Assembly (NCBI GenBank): GCA_021307315.1
Contig: JAJSPD010000004.1
Span: forward strand, 806,001-870,000
Direction: 5' to 3'
Origin: Bisporella sp. PMI_857
Lineage: Eukaryota; Ascomycota; Leotiomycetes; Helotiales; Helotiaceae
DNA length: 64,000 nucleotides
A model generated the notes under the pieces. It worked only from the letters and a program-made list of their open reading frames with translations. It ran no database searches and was not told where the DNA came from. The position numbers and the translations under genes were made by a program. Positions 55,923 to 64,000 of this stretch are shown in pieces (position 1 is the first letter of the stretch; the number at the start of each line of letters is the position of its first letter).

Positions 55923-58837
55923 ATGGACGCAACAGACCCTTTCCTCGAGAATAATGGTAATCCCCAAAGCCTGAACTCTCAGGAAGGCAAGTTCACATTG
56001 CCGCCCTTACGCCGGTCTCTACTTGCACTGGGAGTAGAAGGTCTAGTCGAGTCGAGAGTCGATAAGTACGAAGCTTCTATTGACACACCTTTCAACACGC
56101 CAACTCCCTCAGGATCATCCTGGAGCACAATGGGACCTTTACGATCAGATCTATCAATGAGAGGCAAGAGCAGCACTAAGCTGGGAAGGATCATTGAAGA
56201 GGGAGAAGCTCCAAGCTTGGGCATGAATTCTCCAGCCGTAGGTAAGTATTCCCAAGCCTTAGATCTGCACTCTCCATCATTAAACATTGATTCAGTACCT
56301 CTGAACTTACGTCCTGCATCTTTGAGTCTGCGTCCGGCGCCCTTGAAGCTTGGAGACGACAAGGAAGAGGCCAAGCAGCCAGTGAAGACGGATTTCTATG
56401 GTGGTGACGATAAGGCTGAGGGATCTCCGGCGCTGAGCGAGCTGATCGACAATCAATCAGAAGAAGACGAGCCAATGCGAATCAATTTTTACCCAGGAAC
56501 AGGTGTTGAGACCATAGTGGTAGATGCTGCTAGAAAGGTAAGTCAGAGCTCTGTCCTAGAATGCCCAAAGATTTGCCAGCACGATGGAAGTCCTTACTCA
56601 AGCTAACTACTTTGATATGACCGTGTTGACTTGCTTTCCCATGACAGGCTCAGATGTTCAACAAGAAGAAGCGCTCTGACATGGGCTTGACGGGGCTCCA
56701 AGGAAAGGTTGGAAAGGTTGGAAAGGTTGGAAAGCCTGGTGGTCTAAATATCAACAAGCTTTCAGACCCTGAGGCGCAGTCGCAGACAGTTGGGCTTGGC
56801 CGTGGCCTTGGCATCAAGACAACAACGACTGCTGAACCTCTTGGAGAACAAATCGACAACTTTATTGAGGAGTTAACTCGTGCTCAAGTAAGTATCCAGC
56901 CACCAGACCGCAAGTACTGTCCTTCTCTTGAGCTTTTATGCGCAGGCGGGAGCATGATTTCGATCCCTCCACTACGCTTGTACCTTTAGAGCCACTACTC
57001 ACATCATCCTTCTCAATAGGCCTCCGACTCTGTTCGTAAAAGCAATCTTCACGTAACCAAGCGAGCTACAAGCAATCTTAAAGGAACCCCTCGTTCTACC
57101 AGCCGTAAAGGAACCACTCTATCCTCTGCATCGCGCGTTGTCAGCCATCCCATTCTGCCATCCGGCTCACGATCATCAAGCACTCACCCAAGAGCCTTCG
57201 ACGATACACCAAGCAGAGTCGGAGATACAGGAGCGGAGAGTCTGAACTCCCGTCTACGAGCTCTACGAACTCCCGGTGGCCTTGATATATCTACATCTGG
57301 TAGCAATTTGTCCGACGGTCCTCTCAAAGACAAGCGCCACCACAAGGCTCAATCGGTATGTCTTGGATTACAAAGTCACACATCCCATCATCCGTATCCG
57401 TGCTAAATCCTATCATTCTAGGCTCTTTCTACTGGTCAATTGGCGTCTGGGGCAAAGACCCACACTCAATCCGAACCTGAACGCACAGATATTCTATTTT
57501 TCACGCAGAAGGAACGTCTGGAAATCGAGGAGAAGGTTACAGCAAAGATTTATAATTGCACGGATCACGAGAACTGCACTGATTGCAAGAGCATTGAGTA
57601 CGCCTACCACGAGTCCGTCATCATGGCCGCCTCCATACCACCTCAAGAACGCAACAAGATTATTGCCAATAACCGCTGCCTTCGAAACATCAAAAATGTA
57701 CGTATACCTGCCATGGTTGTGACGTTGAGTCTAATAAGCTATAGGACCTTGAGACCCTTGCCGAAAATGGTGCTATCGTAGATGCAGATTTCGACGCAAT
57801 CATGCGGCTTCTTCCAAACGAGTCATCCATCAATGGTGCTTCTAAAGCTGTAAGTCCTATGTTTACTACATTGTGTGTGCAAGCAACGATACTAACGTCC
57901 ATCAGACAGCTGGTATTCCGGCACCGACTCCAACTGCTTCCATGGGAAACCTAAGCTTGAACAACCAACAACAACCACCTCCAGCCTACCGTCAGTGATA
58001 TACCCCTGTTGCCTCATTCCAAAACTAACACCCTCTCAGACCAAGCCACCCCTCCTCTTCCAAGCAGAAACAACTCATCCATCCCTCAAGGTGAGGTTCA
58101 CCGTGCTACAGCTCTTTATGCCTATCATGCTGCTGGAGATTGCAACTTCGACGTCGGTGATGAAATTACGGTCATCAAAATTGTCAACGACGACTGGTGG
58201 ATTGGAAGAAATCTTCGCACTAACTCCGAAGGCGCTTTCCCAAAGACCTATGTCCAAGTCATCACCAATCCAACCCCTCTAGGTAACGCCACTTACAATT
58301 ATGGTAATGAGAAGGCCAGCGGATATGGTGGTGGTTATCCTGGACAGGTTCATCAGGGTTATCAACAACAAGGACCACCTCCACCAGGACCCAGCAACCC
58401 TTATAATAGTAAGTTGCTCTTGCTGCTTCGAATTCATCGCCTGTAGCTTTACTAATTCTTCTTAGGGTGAGCGCCTCTGGGACGCAACCACTCTACATCA
58501 TGTTACATTTGCTTATCTTTGAGATATTCTGCCCTTGCAAGGAATTTCTCAGGGATTTGGAGCAAATGTCAACCTTTGATCATGCCTTGTTGCTAAGTTG
58601 TCTACTTTGAAGTTTTCTAAATATTCCACAGTGCCGTTCCACCTATGCAAATTGCTGAGCAACCCAGCGAAAGCAAACCTGGCAAAGGTGAGGAAATGGG
58701 TAAGAAGTTCGGAAAGAAACTTGGCAACGCAGCAATCTTCGGTGCTGGTGCTACCCGTAAGTACAGCTCTTCCATCAGAGGAACTATACACTGACGCATC
58801 AATAGTTGGTGGCAAGGTTGTTAACTCGATTTTCTAA
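55923..58837 (+). CDS. Uncharacterised low-complexity protein, apparently fused in frame to an SH3 protein
   Basis: Exons 55923-56537, 56648-56887, 57020-57355 and 57422-57697 join in phase 0 and continue without a stop into the SH3 exons, giving a 727-aa model. The first 464 residues are novel to me. A Ser/Pro/Leu-rich N-terminus has repeated LNLRPASLSLRPAPLKL-like phrases, followed by an acidic segment and a KVGKVGKVGKPGG repeat. A helix (EQIDNFIEELTRAQ), a Ser/Arg/Thr-rich region and a small Cys/His cluster (CTDHENCTDC) complete it. The SH3 part begins at MAASIPPQERNK (57623). No stop separates the two, so this is a fusion, or two genes whose border is hidden by an internal start. Only transcripts can decide. 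Confidence 0.6.
56702..56734 (+). repeat. Coding minisatellite, 9-bp GGAAAGGTT units
   Basis: About three and a half near-perfect tandem copies of GGAAAGGTT encode GKVGKVGKVGK inside the unknown N-terminal protein. In-frame 9-bp units allow length change by three residues without frame loss. Confidence 0.8.
57623..58837 (+). CDS. Lsb1/Pin3-like SH3-domain protein
   Basis: Read from ATG 57623 the protein has 263 aa. Exons: 57623-57697, 57745-57849, 57906-57990, 58040-58408, single base 58466, 58632-58756 and 58806-58837. The N-terminal helix pair (ERNKIIANNRCLRNIKNDLE, DADFDAIMRLLPNES) is the usual start of fungal Lsb1/Pin3 proteins. The SH3 domain is at about 100-155 (HRATALYAYHAAGDCNFDVG, DDWWIGRN, GAFPKTYVQV). 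A Gly/Tyr/Pro/Gln-rich, prion-like linker follows, then the conserved C-terminus with KKFGKKLGNAAIFGAGAT and GGKVVNSIF. Yeast homologues bind Las17/WASP. Together with the Ysc84-like gene the window holds two actin-patch SH3 proteins. Joining the last exons needs the unusual structure described at 58409-58631. Confidence 0.85.
58409..58631 (+). other. Twin intron flanking a one-nucleotide exon (stwintron-like)
   Basis: Intron 58409-58465 (GTAAGT donor, TACTAAT near the 3' end, TTAG acceptor, 57 nt) is followed by one G at 58466 and directly by intron 58467-58631 (GTGAGC donor, CACAG acceptor, 165 nt). Only A plus G plus T completes the Ser codon in NPYNS|AVPPM and opens the downstream frame. 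All other acceptors hit a TAA. Removing the first intron creates AATAG|GTGAGC, the donor for the second. Confidence 0.7.
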
Positions 58838-59214
58838 ACACTTCTCTTTCGCCGCATGTCTCTTTCTTCTTTTTTTGCTATGGTCTGGGTGGAGTTAATG
58901 GATTAATTCTTGAGTCTATATGATTCTTACGAGTTTATGATTACGCATTCTCTGAAAGCGCCTATTAAGGAGCGAGTTGAGATTGCTTTATTCTTCCTCA
59001 TGATATACAGACCGCAATAAAATGTTCTTTTACCTGATGATAGATGCTCTATTCGGTGCTTGCGTGATTTTACCTTTGATTGTGGACATTGAGCTCAGGA
59101 GCGCCTGTAGAATTAAACGTATCAACAGTGTATGAAGAAGGCTCGTTACATTGATTAGCAGGAAAGTCAGGATAGAGAACTAGGATTGTTCTTGATCATT
59201 CTGCGAAGACTAGT
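58838..59214. other. Convergent intergenic region
   Basis: About 380 bp between the 3' ends of the SH3 and SDR genes. Nothing recognisable. Confidence 0.5.
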
Positions 59215-60409
59215 TTATATCTTCTGCTTGGCCATCCACTACACATCATCAGTCAGCGTCATCCTCTCTAGCGGACCTAATATTCAAAAGAAAAACTTAC
59301 CTCCTCGGCCTCGGCCTTGTACTCATCCCTCCATCTCGTTAACGGCGGCCGGCCCTGAATCAGATCTTGTGCCGCCCACGCAATCCGCTTCCTGTCCGTT
59401 TCCTCGGACACTTCATTATCGGGACACAGCACGTAGAAACTCTTTTCCCGCATCTTCTCCTCCAGGAAATCAACGACCTGCTCGGCACTCCACGCCCCGG
59501 CCGGCTTCTCCCGCTTCTCCCCCGTCGGATCGTTCCCGCTCAGCCCGGTGAACGTCCAGCCCGGGATGAGGAGGTGCACGGAGGTTGAGGGGCTGGACTT
59601 GGCGAGGTCGAAGGATAGATGCTCGGCGAGCGTTTTGACGGCCGATTTCGAGGCGTTGTAGGCCGGGTTGCCGGGCGGGTTCGTGATGCCTTGTTTGGAG
59701 CCCGTGATGATGATGCTTGTTGCGTTGGACTCAGAGGATGTGGCTGCGGAGGTCACGAGCGGGAGGAGCGTTGTGAGCCCGTTGATGACCCCGAAGAGGT
59801 TGACGGACATGATGGTATTGAAATATGCGGCGTCTGACCAGCTCCCTCTGGGCCCAGTTCCCGCATTCAGGGCTAGGAGGTTTATTTTCCCTGTAAGCTA
59901 ACGTTAGCTGGCTGGTATGTATTTGGGGTGGAGGGGTGGCGAAGGGGAACTGAAGACGATTCTTATGAAGATCGATTCTTTTGATCATATGTTTTGTTTA
60001 GAGAGTTATGAATAGGAAAGCAGAAACACCTACCTCCAAAGTCCTTAATAATCTTATACTTTAACCTTTCATAATCCTCAATCTTGCTGACATCCATCAC
60101 AATAGTCTCAACCTTCCCATCGATGCTCGTCTTTGCCGCTGCAAGATTTTGGCTATTGTTATCTATATGAAACTTAGCTTGCATTATCAAAGTTCAATAG
60201 CACAGCCAGCGTATATGTAGCCCATATAGAACGATCCTTCAAGGTAATCTTAAATATAGAAGGTTTCTATATAAGGGGGCCTTACCAACAATAATCACGG
60301 TCATGCCGTACCCAGCACTTTTCTTTGCGAGAGCTAAGCCAATGCCACTAGCTCCCCCAGTGATGACCGCAAGGTTACCGGAGGCGAAGGCGGGCGCGTT
60401 TTTGGACAT
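59215..60409 (-). CDS. Short-chain dehydrogenase/reductase
   Basis: Exons 60409-60286, 60162-60034, 59890-59301 and probably 59238-59215 give 288 aa. A TTG upstream is not a start; the ATG at 60409 begins MSKNAPAFASGN. SDR motifs: TGGASGIGLA, MDVSK, LALNAGTG with NAG, TSIIITGSKQG with the catalytic Ser, and PAYNASKSAV with Tyr/Lys. The C-terminal part (VHLLIPGWTFTGLSG, DNEVSEETDRKRIAWAAQDL) resembles fungal SDRs of unknown substrate. The last exon (WMAKQKI) is short and rests only on a GTAAGT donor, a GCTGAC branch site and a TAG acceptor. Without it the frame would read a few residues further to TAG. Confidence 0.88.
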
Positions 60410-61310
60410 GTTGAATGAAGTCGGTGGCCGAGCTGCTCGAGATGCGAAAGCTCTTGTAGTTCTATATGCGATGAAGGATTTGAATTTAGCTTCCAAGTTG
60501 ACAGTGTTCGAGTACTTGGGGGGAAGTATGAAGGTTTAGAAGAAAGAAACACCTTGTATATCCAAGGTCCCGTGCAATTCATATGAGAAAGGGATTGTTT
60601 GTGTTTATGTTCGAATCATTCTGAACGACGTTAGAGGTGTGGGGTAGGACAGCTAGTGACGTTGTCGGATATAAATCCTTACCGCCGAATCAGTTTGGGA
60701 TAGCTTAGGTTAAAATATATTATTTGAAGCTGAATGTACTTCTACGCTCGATTCTATCGTCGGAAGTGGGCACCGTATGCCTGCTATACAGCCTCCGAGA
60801 CTTGTCTACTCCCAAGTAACCCAAGTCTCGAAACATTTTTTACAGTAAAAATGTATTATAAGCCACCACAGTAGCGATTTCATAAGGAACAACCACCGGT
60901 GCATCCTAAAGAAGAGAAACAATCCATCCATAAATTCTAGCCAGAACGCTAATGCAATGCTTGCCGAAAGGAATTCGGTGATATACGCAAGAAATGTCCA
61001 GAATACAACCTACAGCCCCCATTACCACGCTCACGAGTCCTCTCATGAAACAAAGTTTATCGTTCTTCATGATAAAATGAAGTTTTTCATAAATCCGCAT
61101 GCAAGAATTGTAATCAAGACCGCGCCTCGCTACTTTATGCACCAACAAAAGAAAGGGTATTCGCGATTGGCAAATGGCCTGGAGCAAATGCTTGCTATAG
61201 CAAAGAGGTTTGGAAGCTAGGAAGCTGTGCTGACTTATGCGCCAGAAGCGCCGCTTCAGGTCATGTTTGAAAGACTATTACATAGCCATTTCGTCTAGCA
61301 ACGGACTAAT
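60410..61310. other. Intergenic region
   Basis: About 900 bp between two minus-strand genes. It holds the SDR promoter and the 3' UTR of the kinase gene. No other feature is seen. Confidence 0.5.
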
Positions 61311-64000
61311 TCAAAATGGCGTTGATAGTCCATTCTTCGAAGCTCTTTTGCTGAACCGGTTTCTCTTGGCTCCAGGTTTTGCTTCTACCAAGTCGTCCTG
61401 ACTTTTGGAGAAATGGCTCCTCCCTGAGCGGTCAACAACATTGAAACCTTCGGGATAGATTCTATTCCCATGAAGAGTACTTGCTGGACTTGAAACGCCC
61501 GATACCATATCAAAGCCGTTGTCGTTGCTGTATGAGCCGGTCATGTTCTGAGATAAGGCTATGTCCTTCGCACGCTCGAGAGACTCAATCCATTCTTGAG
61601 CAGAGCTTTTGGCAGGATCACCTGTTGTTACGGATGTTTTGGTATCTTCAAAGGTATAATGCGTCCCACGCTGTAACATATTAGAACTAGCATCATCAAC
61701 TGAGCGAAAAGAAACCAAGAAAGACTTACTGTATCAACACACCACACACTCTGGCCTTTGGCATCAAGATGGGTGCGCCAGGAGCATTCCGAGGCAAGGA
61801 GAGATATCTCTGACTTCGTCTTTTTCTCCTCACCTCCAGCTGCAGCCATAATGATTCGTGCGCTCGATGTCACCATGACAAGTCTCTGCCTCTTCTTGGT
61901 AGTACTCCCTCCAAAGAATCTTGCTAATCCCTTTCTTTCATGGCCTTCTCCATGGTCACCATGCTTAGAACCCGGACTGTGCGGCAGTGGCGCTGCGAGA
62001 ACCATCAAATTCCCTAGTTTCAATATACGTTCGTTATCTCGGGTCAACACTGGTGACCATTCAATATCGAGCTGAGTAGGAGGTGGAAGTTCAGTAATTA
62101 TCCTAGGTTGCGGCCTGGAATTACCATTAGGCGGAACTGGAATTTGTTGTGTACGAGATGTAGCAATCGGTTGAGGCACACTTCCCTGGCCACCACCCAA
62201 TCTTATCAGCGTTGGTTCCACGGTTGGGGGAACATATGGCATCAGTCGTGGAGCCTTCATCCTCCATAAACTCCTACCAAATTTGACTCCATCAAAGAAT
62301 TCATGATTTTTTATGTGCTCAATTGATAACCTCCGCTGAGGATCAAGAACTAATAGTCGCTCAATAAGATCTCTTGCAGCAGGAGGGAAACCTGGGGGGA
62401 ACTCATATTCCAATCCGACAATTTTTTGGAATGTTAGATACTCGTTTGCTGCCTTGAAAGGGGGACGCCCGCATAACAATTGGTATATGATACAACCAAA
62501 TGCCCACAAATCACTGGCTTTACAAGCGTGCTTGTCCCGAAGTAATTCGGGGCTGACATACTCAGCAGTGCCCACAAAAGACCCTGCCCTGTTCGATTCT
62601 TGGTCAGGATCTGTGAAATTGTAGTCAGCTTGAGCTGGATTTGGTATCCTTGGGTCAGGAAGCAGTTTCGCGGTGCCAAAATCCGTGATCTTGATATGCA
62701 TTTGCTCGTCCAGTAACACGTTCTCAGGCTTCAGATCTCGATGGATAACTCCTCTTCCGTGCATATGTTCTATAGCATCTAGTATCTGGGCTCCATAGAA
62801 TCGAGTGCACTCTTCATTGAAAGAGCCAACCTTTTTTAGAACTGCCAATAATTCTCCTCCACTGGCTATGTCGAGAACATAGTACAGCCGCGCCTGATCT
62901 TGGAAAGTATAGTATAGTCTAATAATTCCTGGGTGTTCCATCAGCCTATTGAGGGTATCCCGCTCGATGTTGACGTATTTAATCTTCTTCTCCTTGATGA
63001 TATGCTTCTTATCTAGAATCTTGATGGCATACTCCTTTAAAGTCTGCTTGTCTGTACCTAACACCACCGTACTGTATGACCCTTCGCCGAGATTTCGACT
63101 GAACACAAAGTCCTTCACACCTTTCTTGACCTGCCTGACCACGAGCTTCCCATTCGCGTCATATTCTTCCTGCATACTGACTGCAGCACCAGAGTCATCA
63201 TTCACAGGTCCTGCATTCCCATTTGGAATACGGGAAGGCATGGCAGCACTGTTGGCCCCAGGTGGCATGGCGCTTGAAGTCCTTCGAGGTGGTAGAGGGC
63301 CGTTGCTCGACCCTATCGCCGCATTATGATTGTATGACCTGTCTCTGTGGCTTAGCTCTCTTGATGGTACCCCCGCCTGCATAGCTGTGCCGGCTCTCGA
63401 GTCTCTCCTTCTACTTCCATCTCCTATCGACGACTTGGATGACTCGCTTCGCAGTCTGTATGACCCAGGCTCACGGCTCACTATGGCATTAGGCGGAGGT
63501 TGTGCCGAATAAACGCCTGAGATTGGCCGAGACGCCATTGCAGAATTATATTCTCGATTGCTGTTTCGTATCGATCCAGATTGATAAGGCGGAAACTGAG
63601 CTTGTTGCTGAGCCTGGTGATTGGGTGGCATAGACTGCCTATATGTCTTTGCCGCTGCTGCGCGCGCGTGATAGTCTTCTTGCGTCTTGTTATATTCACT
63701 GCCGCTTGAGTCGGGGTGTGAAGTCGACACCTTCAGTTGGTGACCAGATGTTGTAGGTGGTGATTGTGCTGGTGGACTTTCCGCGGACCCTTCGTTGCGA
63801 CGTAAAATGTTGAAGATTGAATGCCTGCGGGTAGATGGCGGATCTGTCGAAGAACGATTATCTCTTGAAATCTGGGAAGGAGAATGCTCAGGTTGCGGAG
63901 GAGATGGGGAAGAACCAATTCTTGGAATCGTAGAATCTGGGGTTTCTGATTGAGGCGAAGTGTCCGGATTCGCAATGCGTAAACCTCCAAAAGATTTAGA
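61311..64000 (-). CDS. PDK1/Pkh-type protein kinase, 5' end outside window
   Basis: Exons 64000-61730 and 61670-61311 give 876 visible residues. The frame is open to the window edge and the apparent start at 63730 is a GTG, so the N-terminus is missing. A long Ser/Pro/Arg/Gln-rich region precedes the kinase domain, which starts at DFVFSRNLGEGSYSTVVLGT (about visible residue 300). Catalytic features: EYAIKILDKKHIIKEKK, HRDLKPENVLLD, DFGTAKLL, and the activation loop SFVGTAEYVSPE with the Ser equivalent to the autophosphorylated site of human PDK1. After the kinase comes a PH-like domain (ERILKLGNLMVLAA, QRLVMVTSSARIIMAA), interrupted by an intron before RGTHYTFED. Such kinases activate AGC kinases (Ypk, Sch9, PKC) in sphingolipid and cell-wall signalling. 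Confidence 0.93.

Noticed and set aside
58598..58837. Alternative frame through the last SH3 exons
   Set aside because: It would destroy the conserved KKLGNAAIFGAGAT block; kept only as a possible mis-spliced isoform in the finding on the one-base exon.
61628..63730. Kinase start at 63730
   Set aside because: The codon is GTG and the frame continues open for 90 codons to the window end, so the true start lies outside.

Overview
The window looks like nuclear DNA of a filamentous ascomycete (Pezizomycotina). Most genes are split by short introns of about 45-100 nt with GTAAGT/GTATGT-type donors and CTAAC/CTGAC-like branch sites. The gene content is typical of moulds: a biliverdin-type fungal phytochrome, a HET-domain relic, Zn2Cys6 and copper-fist regulators, a GH5 cellulase and several short-chain dehydrogenases. 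A leotiomycete origin is my guess only. Exon structures were built by hand from splice motifs and reading-frame closure; no alignment or RNA evidence was available.

Layout. 0-6.1 kb: a 5'-truncated unknown gene, an unknown 483-aa gene and a probably mitochondrial SDR. 6.1-13.1 kb: a gene-poor stretch with one doubtful multi-exon gene and a decayed gene. 13.1-18.6 kb: a compact housekeeping block with Ysc84-like SYLF/SH3 protein, Sft1-like SNARE, Age2-like ArfGAP and MsrB. Three of these four act in membrane traffic or cortical actin. 18.6-24.2 kb: mostly empty, with a complete secreted GH5 endoglucanase and a relic. 24.2-33.2 kb: Snf12/Rsc6-like SWIB protein, a broken HET gene, an MO25/HymA homologue divergent from a PRMT3-like arginine methyltransferase, and a flavin split-barrel protein. 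34-47.1 kb: three large regulators on the minus strand: fungal phytochrome (1,546 aa), an Rgt1-like Zn2Cys6 factor and a copper-fist factor. 47-55.9 kb: sparse, with a small amphipathic membrane protein, a small SET protein and a dienelactone hydrolase. 55.9-64 kb: an unknown low-complexity reading frame that runs in frame into an Lsb1/Pin3-like SH3 protein, another SDR, and a PDK1/Pkh-type kinase truncated by the window end.

The most unusual structure is at 58409-58631. The SH3 gene can be joined in frame only if two introns flank a single-nucleotide exon, or equivalently if removing one intron rebuilds the donor of the next. The same locus may be a gene fusion.
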